DNA from: Rhodocyclus gracilis
GTDB lineage: Bacteria > Pseudomonadota > Gammaproteobacteria > Burkholderiales > Rhodocyclaceae
Reading direction: 5' to 3'
Assembly (NCBI RefSeq): GCF_009617575.1
Contig: NZ_WIXJ01000004.1
Location: 124,001-188,000, forward strand
DNA: 64,000 bases
The notes below the pieces were generated by a model. That model was not told where the DNA came from and did no database searches. It worked only from the letters and a program-made list of their open reading frames with translations. A program made the position numbers and the translations under genes. Of the stretch, positions 28,745 through 39,112 are shown in pieces. Positions within the stretch are counted from its first letter, which is position 1, and the number at the start of each line of letters is the position of its first letter.

Positions 28745-29818
28745 TCAGCGGCGCTCGACCCAGGCGATCATCGCCACCGCCGCCAGCAGAAAGAGCGCCG
28801 AAGGCGCCACTGCACTCAGCAACGGCGGCCAGTTGTTGATCGTACCCAGGCTCGAGAATAGCCCGTTGAGCATGTGGAAAAAGATGCCGATCATGACGCC
28901 CGAGAATATCTTCAGGCTGACGCTACCGACCCGGTCGTGCGCGTAGCCAAAGGGCAAGGCGAGCGCCACCATGACAAACGCCGCCAGCGGGTAAATCATC
29001 TTCTTCCACAACGCGATTTCGTAGCGCCGCGTCTTCTGGTGATTTTCGGACAGGTGGTGGATATAGGTACTCAAGTGCGCCAGCGACATGCGCTCGGGAA
29101 CCACCATCAACACCGAAAGGATGTCGGGGTTGAGCGCCGACTGCCAACGGATTTCCGGCACCTTTTCGACACGGGCGCGCTCGCCGTCGAGCACGGTGCG
29201 CACAACACCCGTCAAACGCCAACCATCGGGAGCCGCGAATTCGCCCTCCTCGGCATCGCTGACCGAACGCAGCCGCGCCGCATCGTCAAATTCGTAAATC
29301 CGCACGCCACGCAGGCGCGCATCTGGCAGGACTACGCGCACGTTGACGAAGGTCCGCTCGTCCTTCACCCATAGCCCGGTGCGAAACTCCTGCGCGACGA
29401 CGTTACCCATCGCCTTCATGCGTTGCTGGTTGGCCGCGCGCTCCGCCGGCGGCGCCACGAACTCGCCAATGACGAACGTCGTCACCGCTGCCAGCGCCGC
29501 AACGAGGAACAAGCTGCCGAGCAAGCCCTGCGTCGACAAGCCGGAAGCGCGCAAGACCGTGATTTCCGAATGCCGCGCCAGCGTCGACAAGGCGTAGAGC
29601 GTGCCGATCAGCACCGCCACCGGCATCAGTTCATACACGCGCCCCGGCAGGCACAGCAGCACGTAGGCAACCGCGTGATGCAACTGATACCCACCGTGTC
29701 CGACATCCTTCAGCTCAGCGATCAGGTCGAAGAAACCGAACAACGCCAGAAACGCGACCAGGACCAGCAGGATCGCCGCGACAGTCTCGCGCAACAAGTA
29801 ACGCTGATAAATCTTCAT
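28745..29818 (-). CDS. lptG: LPS export ABC transporter permease LptG
   Basis: This 357-residue permease is one of two membrane subunits of the LptB2FG complex that extracts LPS from the inner membrane. It opens MKIYQRYLLRETVAAILLVL, has six membrane helices around a periplasmic beta-jellyroll domain, and ends with WPPLLSAVAPSALFLLAAVA. The ATG at 29818 overlaps the lptF stop (ATGA). A longer in-frame reading upstream lies inside lptF and is rejected. Confidence 0.93.
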   Translation of the reverse strand: MKIYQRYLLRETVAAILLVLVAFLALFGFFDLIAELKDVGHGGYQLHHAVAYVLLCLPGRVYELMPVAVLIGTLYALSTLARHSEITVLRASGLSTQGLLGSLFLVAALAAVTTFVIGEFVAPPAERAANQQRMKAMGNVVAQEFRTGLWVKDERTFVNVRVVLPDARLRGVRIYEFDDAARLRSVSDAEEGEFAAPDGWRLTGVVRTVLDGERARVEKVPEIRWQSALNPDILSVLMVVPERMSLAHLSTYIHHLSENHQKTRRYEIALWKKMIYPLAAFVMVALALPFGYAHDRVGSVSLKIFSGVMIGIFFHMLNGLFSSLGTINNWPPLLSAVAPSALFLLAAVAMIAWVERR

Positions 29819-30894
29819 CGGCGCCACGCCAGGAAGGAAGAGACGGCGATGCGTCGGTAGAACAGGATTGGCAACAAGGCGAGCATCAGCACATGCACCA
29901 GCAGCGTCCCGACGGCAAACGACACCTTGCCCTGCGCCACCCATGCCTGACTGACCGACAGCAGGTTGCTGTAAATCATGTAAATGAAGAGCGCCAGCAG
30001 CATGTTGGCCGAACGCCCGGCGCGCGGATTAACGAAGGAAAGCGGAATGGCCAGCAAGGCCAAGACCACCGCCGACAGCGGGATGCCGATACGCCAGAGC
30101 AATTCCGCCTGATAGTCCGGCAGATTCTCCCGCCACAACTCGCTCGTCGGCAGATCGCGCGGCGTCCGCTGGATGCCTTGCGCCTCCTTGGTTTCGATCC
30201 GCACCGCGTAGCGCGCGAATTCAAGAATGCGGAAATCCGGCAGACCCGGCTCGACCTCGTAGCGCCGCCCTTTGTCGAGCACGAGGAAACGATCGCCGTT
30301 GTCGGCCGTCTCCGGGTGCCCCGTCGCGGCCATGGTCACGCCCAGGCGTCCGTTTTGCACGGAGCTGACAAAGACGTTTTTCACATAGCTGGCATCGTCC
30401 GCCACCGCCTCGACAAAAACCACGCGTTCCGTGCTCGAGGCTTCCTGAAAGGCGCCCGGAGACACCTGCGCCGCGTCGTTACGCGTACTGAGCTTCTCGC
30501 GAAACTCCGAACTCTGCGACAGAGCCCAAGGGGAGAGCAGGAAAGACAGTAGGGCAATCGCCAGCACCAGCGGCAAGGCGAAGGTCATCACCGGACGCAC
30601 CCATGCCGTCAATGACAACCCGGATGAAAACCAGACAACCATCTCCGAATCGCGATAGCTGCGCGAAAGCGTCAGCAAAATCGCGATAAACATCGACAAG
30701 GAGAGCAGGATCGGCAGGTAATTCAGAGCCGCAAATCCGAGCAGCGCCGCGACAGCTTCGGGCGCCACTTTACCCGCTGCCGCCTCGGTCAGGAGGCGTA
30801 TCAGCTGGGTCGTGGCCATGATGGCGAAAAGTGCGACAAATACGCCGGCTGCCGCATGCGTCAGCTCACGCCGCACGGCGCGATGAAAGATCAT
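29815..30894 (-). CDS. lptF: LPS export ABC transporter permease LptF
   Basis: This 359-residue partner of LptG begins MIFHRAVRRELTHAAAGVFV, followed by three helices, a periplasmic domain (about 120-250) and three more helices. LPDYQAELLWRIGIPLSAVV and SFVNPRAGRSANMLLALFIY are characteristic of the YjgP/YjgQ family. It is divergent from pepA with a 74-bp gap that holds the pepA promoter. Confidence 0.93.
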   Translation of the reverse strand: MIFHRAVRRELTHAAAGVFVALFAIMATTQLIRLLTEAAAGKVAPEAVAALLGFAALNYLPILLSLSMFIAILLTLSRSYRDSEMVVWFSSGLSLTAWVRPVMTFALPLVLAIALLSFLLSPWALSQSSEFREKLSTRNDAAQVSPGAFQEASSTERVVFVEAVADDASYVKNVFVSSVQNGRLGVTMAATGHPETADNGDRFLVLDKGRRYEVEPGLPDFRILEFARYAVRIETKEAQGIQRTPRDLPTSELWRENLPDYQAELLWRIGIPLSAVVLALLAIPLSFVNPRAGRSANMLLALFIYMIYSNLLSVSQAWVAQGKVSFAVGTLLVHVLMLALLPILFYRRIAVSSFLAWRR

Positions 30895-30897
30895 CTT

Positions 30898-30927
30898 TTG
30901 ACTTTAGCGAAATACAGCTGTGATAAT
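30898..30927 (+). promoter_or_regulatory. Sigma-70-type promoter for pepA
   Basis: TTGACT (30898-30903) and GATAAT (30922-30927), 18 bp apart, lie about 40 bp before the pepA start. The -10 is preceded by TGT, giving a partial extended -10 look. The site begins 4 bp from the lptF ATG on the other strand. Confidence 0.6.
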
Positions 30928-30968
30928 TGATTCTTTTGCAAGCAACTTCACTGACGGAGATCCGGGGC

Positions 30969-32465
30969 GTGGAATTTAGCATAAAAAGCGGAAGTCCGGA
31001 GAAGCAGCGCAGCGCCTGTGTCGTCGTCGGCGTCTTTGAACCGCGCAAGCTCACCCTACCAGCCGAATTGCTCGACAATGCCGCCCGCAATTACCTGTCC
31101 GACGTCATCCGTCGCGGCGACATGGAAGGGAAAACGGGCTCAACCCTGCTGCTGCACAACGTCCCCGGCGCACTCTGCGACCGCGTCCTGCTGGTCGGAC
31201 TCGGCAAGGAGAAAGAGTTCCGCGAAAAAGAATACCTGCAGGCGATCCGTACCGCCGTCCGCACCCTCAACGAAACTGGCTCTTTCGACGGAGTCGTCTT
31301 TCTCACCGAAGTCGCCGTCAGGAAGCGCAGTGTCGCGTGGCGCGTGCGGCAGGCGACCATCGTCGCCCAAGAGGCGGTCTATCGCTTCGACCGCTTCAAG
31401 AGCAAGAAAGAAGAAGTCCGCCGTCCGCTACGCAAGCTCACCTTCGCGGTCGAGCGCCGCAACGAACTGGCGGCGGCCGAAGCGGCGCTGGCGCAAGGTC
31501 AGGCCATCGCCGACGGCGTTGCGCTGACGAAAAATCTCGGCAACCTGCCGGGCAACGTCTGCACGCCCGGCCATCTCGCCGAAACCGCGCAGGCACTGGC
31601 GCAGGAATATGGCCTCGACTGCCAGATCCTCGAACGCGCCGACATGGAAGAGCTAGGCATGAATGCGCTGCTGTCGGTGGCCCGCGGTTCGCGGCAAGCG
31701 CCAAAACTGATCGTCCTGCATTACCGGGGAAGCGATGCGCACACCGCGCCTGTCGCACTCGTCGGCAAAGGCATCACCTTCGACAGCGGCGGCATTTCGC
31801 TCAAGCCGGGCGCCGACATGGACGAAATGAAGTACGACATGTGCGGCGCCGCGACGGTGCTCGGCACGCTCAAGGCCTGCGCCGCCATGCAACTGCCGAT
31901 CAACCTTGTCGCCATCGTCCCTGCCGCCGAGAACATGCCGGGTGGCGACGCCAGCCGGCCGGGCGACATCGTCACGTCGATGTCGGGGCAGACCATTGAA
32001 ATCCTCAACACCGACGCCGAAGGACGCCTGATCCTCTGCGACGCCCTCACCTACGCCGAGCGCTTCTCTCCGCAGACGGTCATTGACGTCGCGACGCTCA
32101 CCGGCGCCTGCGTCGTCGCGCTGGGGCACGTGGCCAGCGGCCTCTTCGCCAACGACGAAGGTCTCGCCCGCGACCTCATCGCTGCCAGCGACGAAGCCCA
32201 CGACCGCGCCTGGCAACTGCCGCTCTGGGATGATTACCAGGAGTTGCTGAAGAGTCCCTTCGCCGACATGGCCAACATTGGTGGCCGCTGGGGCGGCAGC
32301 ATTACCGCGGCCTGCTTCCTCTCGCGCTTCACGCGCAAGTACGAATGGGCGCACCTCGACATCGCCGGCACCGCCTGGAAAAGCGGCGCCGACAAGGGCG
32401 CCACGGGACGGCCGGTGCATCTGCTGACGCACTACCTGCTCAAGCGCTCCGGAATACTGAATTGA
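30969..32465 (+). CDS. pepA: Leucyl aminopeptidase (M17)
   Basis: This 498-residue dimetal aminopeptidase removes N-terminal residues from peptides; PepA relatives also bind DNA. The catalytic half has GKGITFDSGGISLKPGADMD (metal-binding Lys and Asp residues), KYDMCGAA, and the signature NTDAEGRLIL with its Asp, Glu and Arg. I chose the GTG at 30969, preceded by GGAG, because betaproteobacterial homologues begin at the equivalent of EFSIKSGSPEKQR. It overlaps holC by 4 bp. Confidence 0.95.
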   Translation: MEFSIKSGSPEKQRSACVVVGVFEPRKLTLPAELLDNAARNYLSDVIRRGDMEGKTGSTLLLHNVPGALCDRVLLVGLGKEKEFREKEYLQAIRTAVRTLNETGSFDGVVFLTEVAVRKRSVAWRVRQATIVAQEAVYRFDRFKSKKEEVRRPLRKLTFAVERRNELAAAEAALAQGQAIADGVALTKNLGNLPGNVCTPGHLAETAQALAQEYGLDCQILERADMEELGMNALLSVARGSRQAPKLIVLHYRGSDAHTAPVALVGKGITFDSGGISLKPGADMDEMKYDMCGAATVLGTLKACAAMQLPINLVAIVPAAENMPGGDASRPGDIVTSMSGQTIEILNTDAEGRLILCDALTYAERFSPQTVIDVATLTGACVVALGHVASGLFANDEGLARDLIAASDEAHDRAWQLPLWDDYQELLKSPFADMANIGGRWGGSITAACFLSRFTRKYEWAHLDIAGTAWKSGADKGATGRPVHLLTHYLLKRSGILN

Positions 32466-32890
32466 CGCACGTCTTCTTCTACCACGACGCGACGGATCGC
32501 GTCGTCGCAGCGGCCCGGCTGATCGGCAAGGCCTGCATGCAGCAGAAGGCTCTTCTCGTTTTTGCTCCCGACGACGGTGTGGCCGACGCGCTCGATCGGC
32601 AGCTCTGGCTGCATCCGGTCGGCGGTTTCATCCCGCACGTGCGGGCCGGATCGCCGCTGGCGGCACAGACACCCGTCGTCATTGCGCGCACGCTCGCCGC
32701 TCCCGACCGTTGCGAGCGGCTCGTCAATCTCGGCGACGACATCCCGCCCGACGCCGAGCGCTTCGGCGCCATCATCGAAGTCGTCGGCGACACGCCGGAA
32801 ATGCGGCAGGCGGGGCGCGAACGTGTGCGCCGCTATCGCGAGTACAATTTCTCGGTCAAATTCTTCGACCTTTCTGGACACGGCGAATGA
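32462..32890 (+). CDS. holC: DNA polymerase III chi subunit
   Basis: This 142-residue protein is HolC, which bridges the clamp loader (through psi) to single-strand binding protein. Recognisable parts are HVFFYHDATDRVVAAARLIGK, ALDRQLWLHPVGGFIPHV and the C-terminal RVRRYREYNFSVKFFDLSG. It starts with TTG overlapping the pepA stop (TTGA) and ends in an ATGA overlap with the next gene. The pepA-holC-valS order is common in proteobacteria. Confidence 0.93.
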   Translation: MTHVFFYHDATDRVVAAARLIGKACMQQKALLVFAPDDGVADALDRQLWLHPVGGFIPHVRAGSPLAAQTPVVIARTLAAPDRCERLVNLGDDIPPDAERFGAIIEVVGDTPEMRQAGRERVRRYREYNFSVKFFDLSGHGE

Positions 32891-33516
32891 GCGACGCCAC
32901 CGACACCCCGGAAACACTTCGACTGGTTCCCCGTCGCAGCGCGGGTGACGAGAGCGACTTCCATGACGCCGACTTTCGGCACGGCGCCCCCCGCAGCGAC
33001 CTCCAGGATGTCGTTCTGCGCACCGACTCGTTTATCCAGCGGCGGCGCAGCTTCGTCGCCGCACCGCGCCCGGCCCCCGTACCACCGCCCGAGGCCAGGG
33101 CCACCGCCCCTGTACCGGCAACGTCTACGTCTTTCCCACCCGCGCTCGCGACGACAGCCGATACGCTTGCGTCCTCGGCCGACACACCTAGCGAGCCTAA
33201 AGCCCCCTTAGCCGCGCACGACGCGGACGACGAAGACCTGCCCGTCCTCACCGAAGTCGTCCCGCCGGAAGCGAGCGTCGGCGGCATGACAGCGGCCGCT
33301 CTCGAAGATCGCCTTGCCCATCAGCTGGCCAGCGAACTCGGGCAAACCTTCAGCGCCTATCTGGAACGCGAACTGCCCGCGCTCATTGAGGCCGCCTGCC
33401 AAAACCTCGCGGACACCGTGCGACGCGATGTGCGCGCCATTGGCGAAAACGCGCTCAAGGAATTTCTGGCGCACCGCGGCTCACGCCCCCCCCCGCCCGA
33501 CACCGCGTCCGACTAG
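32887..33516 (+). CDS. Hypothetical protein between holC and valS, possibly DUF2486-like
   Basis: I do not recognise this 209-residue protein with certainty. The first 110 residues are low-complexity and rich in Pro/Ala/Thr/Asp, probably disordered. The sequence DLPVLTEVV near residue 118 resembles the DUF2486-type pattern found beside valS in Burkholderiales. The last 80 residues are helical and amphipathic (SELGQTFSAYLERELPALIE, AACQNLADTVRRDVRAIGEN). No signal peptide or membrane segment is seen. It overlaps holC by 4 bp, so it is probably expressed with it. Confidence 0.7.
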   Translation: MSDATDTPETLRLVPRRSAGDESDFHDADFRHGAPRSDLQDVVLRTDSFIQRRRSFVAAPRPAPVPPPEARATAPVPATSTSFPPALATTADTLASSADTPSEPKAPLAAHDADDEDLPVLTEVVPPEASVGGMTAAALEDRLAHQLASELGQTFSAYLERELPALIEAACQNLADTVRRDVRAIGENALKEFLAHRGSRPPPPDTASD

Positions 33517-33735
33517 GCCACTGCGCAACTCGACGTCCAGCGACCGCCGCAGCCGCCTCGCGCAACGCCGCCAAGGCGCCACTACTGCGCTGACGCGCTG
33601 CCAAACCCCGCCCGACGCCAGACAGCCGCACCGGTCAGGACGACGCGATCCGCTATAATCGGCGGCTTTCGCCGCGCCTGTGCGCCTGACACGCACAGCA
33701 CGAGCGCCGCCTCCACTTTCCAGACCTCCGCCACC

Positions 33736-36543
33736 ATGCCTCTCGCCAAAAGTTTCGAACCCGCCGACATCGAACGCCGCTGGTATCCCGTCTGGGAAAC
33801 CGCCGGCCACTTCAAGGCCGGCCTCGACACCACCAAGACCGACGCCTTCTGCATTCTGCTGCCGCCGCCGAACGTCACCGGCACGCTGCACATGGGCCAC
33901 GGCTTCAATCAGGCGATCATGGACGCGCTGACGCGCTACCACCGCATGCGCGGCGACAACACGCTGTGGCAACCGGGCACCGACCACGCCGGCATCGCCA
34001 CGCAGATCGTCGTCGAACGCCAGCTCGACGCGCAGGGCGTTTCGCGCCACGACCTCGGCCGCGAGAAATTCGTCGAAAAAGTGTGGGAGTGGAAAGAATA
34101 CTCGGGCGGCGCCATCACCCGGCAGATGCGCCGCCTTGGCACCTCGCCCGACTGGTCGCGCGAGCGCTTCACCATGGACGCCGGCCTCTCCAAGATCGTC
34201 ACCGAGACCTTCGTCCGCCTCTACAACGAAGGCCTGATCTACCGCGGCAAGCGGCTGGTGAACTGGGACCCGGTGCTGCATACCGCCGTTTCCGACCTGG
34301 AAGTGGTGAGCGAGGAGGAAGACGGCTTCCTCTGGCACATCCGCTACCCGCTCGCCGACGGCAGCGGAGCGCTGACGGTGGCGACGACGCGGCCGGAAAC
34401 GATGCTCGGCGACACCGCGGTGATGGTGCATCCGGAAGATCCGCGCTACCGCGAGCTGATCGGCAAGACGGTCAAGCTGCCGCTCACCGGGCGCGAAATC
34501 CCGATCATCGCCGACGCCTACGTGGACATGGAATTCGGTACCGGCTGCGTCAAGGTGACGCCGGCGCACGACTTCAACGACTACGCGGTTGGCCTGCGCC
34601 ACCAGCTGCCGATGATCTGCATCCTGACGCTCGACGCCAAGATCAACGACAACGCGCCCGAGAAGTATCGCGGCCTCGACCGCTTCGACGCGCGTAAGGC
34701 GGTGATCGCCGACCTCGAAGCGCTCGGCGTGCTGGAGAAGACCGACAAGCACAAGCTCAAGGTGCCGCGCGGCGACCGCACCGGCGTCGTCATCGAGCCG
34801 ATGCTCACCGACCAGTGGTTCGTCGCCATGAGCAAGCCAGGCGCCGATGGAAAATCGATCACCGAGAAGGCGCTCGACGTCGTTGCCTCGGGCGAAATCC
34901 GCTTCGTTCCGGAAAACTGGGTCAATACCTACAACCAGTGGCTGAACAACATCCAGGACTGGTGCATCTCGCGCCAGCTGTGGTGGGGTCACCAGATTCC
35001 GGCCTGGCACGGCAAGGACGGTTCGGTCTTTGTCGCGCACGACGCCGCCGAGGCGCAGGCGCTCGCCGCCAGGGCCGGCTACACCGGCGCGCTGACGCGC
35101 GACCCGGACGTGCTCGACACCTGGTATTCGTCGGCGCTGTGGCCGTTCTCGACGCTCGACTGGACGCCGGAGTGGCCGGCAAAGTCGAACCCGGCGCTCG
35201 ACCTCTACCTGCCGTCGTCGGTGCTGGTCACAGGCTTCGACATCATTTTCTTCTGGGTGGCGCGCATGGTCATGATGACCAAGCACATCACCGGCAAAAT
35301 CCCCTTCCGCGACGTCTATGTGCACGGCCTGATCCGCGACGCCGAAGGCCAGAAGATGAGCAAGTCGAAGGGCAACGTGCTCGACCCGATCGACCTGATC
35401 GACGGCATCGGCGTCGAGGATCTGGTGAAGAAGCGCACCACCGGCCTGATGAACCCGAAGCAGGCGGCGCAGATCGAGCAGCGCACGCGCAAGGAATTCC
35501 CGCAGGGCATTCCGGCCTTCGGCGTCGACGCGCTGCGCTTCACCTTCCTCTCGCTCGCCAGCCCCGGCCGCGACATCAAGTTCGATCTGGCGCGCTGCGA
35601 GGGCTATCGCAACTTCTGCAACAAGCTGTGGAACGCGACGCGTTTCGCGCTGATGCACTGCGAGGGACAGGACCTCGGCTTCACCGGTGACGCGCCCTTC
35701 ACGCTGAGCGCCGCCGACCGCTGGATCGAGAGCCGCCTGCAACGCTGTGCCGCCGCGGTCGAACGCCATTACGCCGATTACCGTTTCGATCTGCTCGCGC
35801 GCGAAATCTACGAATTCGTCTGGGACGAGTTCTGCGACTGGTACGTCGAACTGGCCAAGGTGTCGATCCAGAGCGGCGACGAAGCCGCCGCCCGCGGCGC
35901 CCGCCGCACGCTGATCGGCATTCTCGAAGCGACGCTGCGTCTGGCGCACCCGCTGGTCCCGTTCATCACCGAAGAACTGTGGCAGACGGTGGCGCCGATC
36001 GCCACCGGCAAGGCGCTCGCCGACAACGCGTCGGTGATGCTCGCGCCCTTCCCGCGCGCCGACGCCGCGCGCATCGATGCCGCCGCCGAAGCCGACATCG
36101 CCGAACTGAAGGCGCTGGTCTATGCCTGCCGCAACCTGCGCGGCGAAATGAACATCTCGCCGGCGCAGAAAACGCCGCTGATCGCCAGCGGCAACGCTGC
36201 GCGCCTCGAAGCTTTTGCGCCGTGGATGCTGGCACTCGGCAAGCTCTCCGAAATAAGCATCGTCGACACGCTGCCGGAAGACGCGGCGGCGCCCGTCGCC
36301 GTTGCCGGCGAAACGCGGCTGATGCTCAAGGTGGAGATCGACGTCGCCGCCGAGCGCGAACGCCTGCAGAAGGAAATCACCCGTCTCGAAGGCGAGATCG
36401 TCAAGGCCGGCAACAAGCTCGCCGACGAACGGTTCGTCTCACGCGCACCGGCCAAGGTCGTCGATCAGGAGCGGCAACGCCTCGCTGACTTTTCGGCGAC
36501 GCTCGACAAGCTACGGCCCCAACTGGCGCGGCTAACGGCCTGA
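33736..36543 (+). CDS. valS: Valyl-tRNA synthetase
   Basis: This 935-residue class I synthetase charges tRNA-Val. The HIGH-type signature is [14 protein letters not shown] (about 50-63) and the KMSKS loop is [10 protein letters not shown] (about 550). The editing CP1 domain lies between them, and a C-terminal coiled coil ([20 protein letters not shown]) is the valine-specific arm. A TATAAT hexamer at 33654-33659, about 75 bp upstream, may be its -10 box, though the -35 is poor. Codons here are strongly biased to G/C as in highly expressed genes. Confidence 0.97.
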   Translation: MPLAKSFEPADIERRWYPVWETAGHFKAGLDTTKTDAFCILLPPPNVTGTLHMGHGFNQAIMDALTRYHRMRGDNTLWQPGTDHAGIATQIVVERQLDAQGVSRHDLGREKFVEKVWEWKEYSGGAITRQMRRLGTSPDWSRERFTMDAGLSKIVTETFVRLYNEGLIYRGKRLVNWDPVLHTAVSDLEVVSEEEDGFLWHIRYPLADGSGALTVATTRPETMLGDTAVMVHPEDPRYRELIGKTVKLPLTGREIPIIADAYVDMEFGTGCVKVTPAHDFNDYAVGLRHQLPMICILTLDAKINDNAPEKYRGLDRFDARKAVIADLEALGVLEKTDKHKLKVPRGDRTGVVIEPMLTDQWFVAMSKPGADGKSITEKALDVVASGEIRFVPENWVNTYNQWLNNIQDWCISRQLWWGHQIPAWHGKDGSVFVAHDAAEAQALAARAGYTGALTRDPDVLDTWYSSALWPFSTLDWTPEWPAKSNPALDLYLPSSVLVTGFDIIFFWVARMVMMTKHITGKIPFRDVYVHGLIRDAEGQKMSKSKGNVLDPIDLIDGIGVEDLVKKRTTGLMNPKQAAQIEQRTRKEFPQGIPAFGVDALRFTFLSLASPGRDIKFDLARCEGYRNFCNKLWNATRFALMHCEGQDLGFTGDAPFTLSAADRWIESRLQRCAAAVERHYADYRFDLLAREIYEFVWDEFCDWYVELAKVSIQSGDEAAARGARRTLIGILEATLRLAHPLVPFITEELWQTVAPIATGKALADNASVMLAPFPRADAARIDAAAEADIAELKALVYACRNLRGEMNISPAQKTPLIASGNAARLEAFAPWMLALGKLSEISIVDTLPEDAAAPVAVAGETRLMLKVEIDVAAERERLQKEITRLEGEIVKAGNKLADERFVSRAPAKVVDQERQRLADFSATLDKLRPQLARLTA

Positions 36544-36699
36544 GAGGCAGGCTTGGGAAGCGGGCCTAAGAAACAGGGCTGAGGACTGAGCACTGAGGAG
36601 CAGGCCGGCGAAGCAAAGGCCCGACAAGAGCCAGCAGAGCACAAAAAGGCTAGCGAAGGGCCAAGGCGCCGCAAGAAGGCGCCTGCCCTGACGCGGCGG

Positions 36700-38811
36700 C
36701 TAGCGGTCGGCAATGCGCACGCGTAGCAGGCCACGCAAAGCGTTGCCGAGATAGACGGGCGCTTCGCCGAGCAGGTCCGCGCAGTGCAGCACCGCCTCGA
36801 CCGCCCGCCCTTGCGCCAGCAATTCCGCGCGCAACACGCCCGGCAGCAAGCCGCAGCGCAGCGGCGGCGTCAGCAGTAGGCCACCGCGCTCGACGAAGAC
36901 GTTGCTGCGCGCGCCCTCGCTGACTTCGCCTCGCTCGTTGAGGAGAATCGCGTCGAAGTATGGCTCGCGCGGCGGTACGGTATCGGGCGCTGCATCGCCG
37001 GCACTAGCGGCGCCGGTAGCATTCGCCACCACGCCGTCACCACACTCCGCCAGGGCCCGCTCGTAACGCGCCCGAACGCTGGTCTTATGGCGCACGAGGT
37101 AATCGCCGGCAGGCTGCGTCTCGCGGGCGATACGCGCCAGCAGCGGCGTCGCCGACGCCACCTCTTCGAGCGGCGAATGGCTCAAGGAAAAGCTGCCGTC
37201 ACTCGTCAGGAGCAAGCGCACGCGCCACACCGGCGCACGCGCCAGTGAAGGCTCGTGCAGCAATAGCGCCAACTCCGCTTCCACCGCCTGCGCATCGAAG
37301 CGAAAACCGAGCGCCCGCGCCGATGCGCCGATGCGCTGCAAATGCCGCGGCCACAAGGGCACCTCATACCGCTCGGCCGTCCCGCACGCGGCCAGCGACT
37401 CCGCACAGGCCAGATCGCGCTCCGGCCAGACGCCGGGCAGCGGCGCGCCGACACGCTGTAAACGCATCGTCTCGATCAACTCGAAGCCCGGATCGTGGCG
37501 CGTGAGAAAGCGGGCCTTGAGCAGACATTCAGCGTATTCGCGCGCCGGATCGGCATCGATGACGATGCCGCTGCCGACGCCAAAGTGCACGACAGGAGTC
37601 GCGGCTTCCTTGGCGGGATGAGCCCCGGCGGGCGGCGAGTGCGTCGAGGAGGCAGAGGCGGCAAAAGCCTCCGCGTCGCCGGATACGGCATGCGGAATGG
37701 CAAACGTGCGGATGGCGACGTTCAGACGGCAATCGCCGCCCGGCGAAAGCCAGCCGAACGCGCCGGTGTAAGCACCGCGCGGCGTGCTTTCCAGCGCGTC
37801 GATGATCTGCATGGCGCGGCGCTTCGGTGCGCCGGTAATCGAGCCACACGGAAACAGCGCGGCAAACAACTCGCCGAGAGAGGCGTCGGGCACCTCCGCC
37901 GACACCGTCGAAACCATCTGCCACACCGTCGGGTAGCGTTCGGCGGTGCACAGAGCATCGACACGAACGCTACCGGTGCGGGCGACGCGCCCGAGATCGT
38001 TGCGCATCAGATCAACGATCATGATGTTCTCGGCACGCTCTTTGGGAGACGCCAGAAGACGTTCGCGCTGCGCCTCATCCTCGTCCGTACGGCCGCCGCG
38101 TGCCGCCGTGCCTTTCATCGGACGCACGGTGACCCGCTCACCACGCCGCTCGAAAAAGAGTTCGGGCGAAAACGACAAGACCGACAAGGACGGCAGCGAG
38201 AGGAACCCCCCGTAGCGAACCGGCTGCCGCCGCCGCAAGGCCACGTACAAGGCGAGGGGATCGCCGTACGGCACCAGCCGCAGCGGGAAGGTGAAATTGA
38301 CCTGATAGCAGTCACCCGCCGTAATTGCCTGCCGGATGTGCTCGACGCTGCGGGCGTAGGCCGCTTGGTCAAGCAGGGGAGCGATTTCGGCAACGCCCGC
38401 TACGCGCGACTCCTCCGGCAGATGCGCCAATTTCTCGGCGAAAAAAGCCTCCAGCGCTACCGCATCAAGCCGCGCACAGCGCGCGAAGCGATACGCCCGC
38501 AGTGGAGACGGTGCAGAAGAGAAGGCCGACGGCGCGTCGCTTGGCCCATTTGCCAACGTCTGCGGCAAGACTACCGCGTCAGGCGCAAGCGCAGGCGATG
38601 CCTCGACACAGGCACGCCCCAGTTCGTAGTCGGCAAGGAGAACGACCCAATCCTCGACGGCTGCCGCTTCGATGCTCGCGAAGGCCGCGGCGAGGCTGTC
38701 AGCCGCGCTGAGCGGCAGTTCCCCGCGAAAGCCTTCGAGCAGGCAGGCGCCGCCATGCTCGTCATCAAAGAGGGCGAACGCCGACTCACTCATACCGATA
38801 AGGCCCGCCAT
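36700..38811 (-). CDS. pabB: Aminodeoxychorismate synthase component I fused to aminodeoxychorismate lyase (PabB-PabC)
   Basis: This 703-residue fusion makes 4-aminobenzoate for folate. Residues 1-430 are a chorismate-binding PabB domain with AGDCYQVNFTFPLRLVPYGD, MKGTAARGG, ERAENIMIVDLMRNDLGRVA and FPCGSITGAPKRRAMQIIDA. The last 250 residues are a PLP-dependent branched-chain-aminotransferase-like lyase (PabC) with FDAILLNERGEVSEGARSNV. Between them lies a variable Ala/Ser-rich linker around residue 390. The start is uncertain: the ATG at 38811 has no clear ribosome site and follows a strong hairpin; 38793 is an alternative. The glutaminase subunit (PabA) is not in the window. Confidence 0.9.
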   Translation of the reverse strand: MAGLIGMSESAFALFDDEHGGACLLEGFRGELPLSAADSLAAAFASIEAAAVEDWVVLLADYELGRACVEASPALAPDAVVLPQTLANGPSDAPSAFSSAPSPLRAYRFARCARLDAVALEAFFAEKLAHLPEESRVAGVAEIAPLLDQAAYARSVEHIRQAITAGDCYQVNFTFPLRLVPYGDPLALYVALRRRQPVRYGGFLSLPSLSVLSFSPELFFERRGERVTVRPMKGTAARGGRTDEDEAQRERLLASPKERAENIMIVDLMRNDLGRVARTGSVRVDALCTAERYPTVWQMVSTVSAEVPDASLGELFAALFPCGSITGAPKRRAMQIIDALESTPRGAYTGAFGWLSPGGDCRLNVAIRTFAIPHAVSGDAEAFAASASSTHSPPAGAHPAKEAATPVVHFGVGSGIVIDADPAREYAECLLKARFLTRHDPGFELIETMRLQRVGAPLPGVWPERDLACAESLAACGTAERYEVPLWPRHLQRIGASARALGFRFDAQAVEAELALLLHEPSLARAPVWRVRLLLTSDGSFSLSHSPLEEVASATPLLARIARETQPAGDYLVRHKTSVRARYERALAECGDGVVANATGAASAGDAAPDTVPPREPYFDAILLNERGEVSEGARSNVFVERGGLLLTPPLRCGLLPGVLRAELLAQGRAVEAVLHCADLLGEAPVYLGNALRGLLRVRIADR

Positions 38812-38847
38812 GCGAGGGCGCGCCCACCAAGGGGGCGCGCCAAAAAC

Positions 38848-39075
38848 TCATTTGCGGCGAAAGAGAAAAACAAACACACCGTTTTCTTCCGTGCTGCTTT
38901 CCAGATGATTGCCGGTTTGCCGGGCAAAGGCCTCGAAATCGCGCGGTGCGCCGTGATCGGTCGCCAGCACGCGCAGCACTTGCCCGGAATCCATCTCGGC
39001 CAAGGCTTTCTTGGTGCGCAAGATGGGCAGCGGGCAGTTGAGGCCGGTGACGTCGAGTTCGCGGTTGAAATCCAT
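38848..39075 (-). CDS. tusA: TusA family sulfurtransferase
   Basis: This 75-residue protein has the TusA-type sulfur-carrier site CPLPILRTKKAL (Cys near 14) after the typical LDVTGLNCPLP. TusA-like proteins pass sulfane sulfur to tRNA thiolation or other sulfur pathways in the cytoplasm. The ATG at 39075 is preceded by GGGAG. It sits between a protease gene and the pabBC gene on the same strand. Not every TusA homologue acts in tRNA thiolation, so the partner is open. Confidence 0.85.
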   Translation of the reverse strand: MDFNRELDVTGLNCPLPILRTKKALAEMDSGQVLRVLATDHGAPRDFEAFARQTGNHLESSTEENGVFVFLFRRK

Positions 39076-39112
39076 GGATGCTCCCTGCGGAGATAAGGAC
39101 GGTGGCGGCCGT

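Noticed and set aside
33649-33660. TATAAT before valS as a full promoter
   Set aside because: A matching -35 element at 16-18 bp was not found, so it is only mentioned under valS.
36544-36699. GGCGCC-GCAAGAA-GGCGCC hairpin after valS
   Set aside because: Short stem with no T run on either side; not enough to call a terminator.
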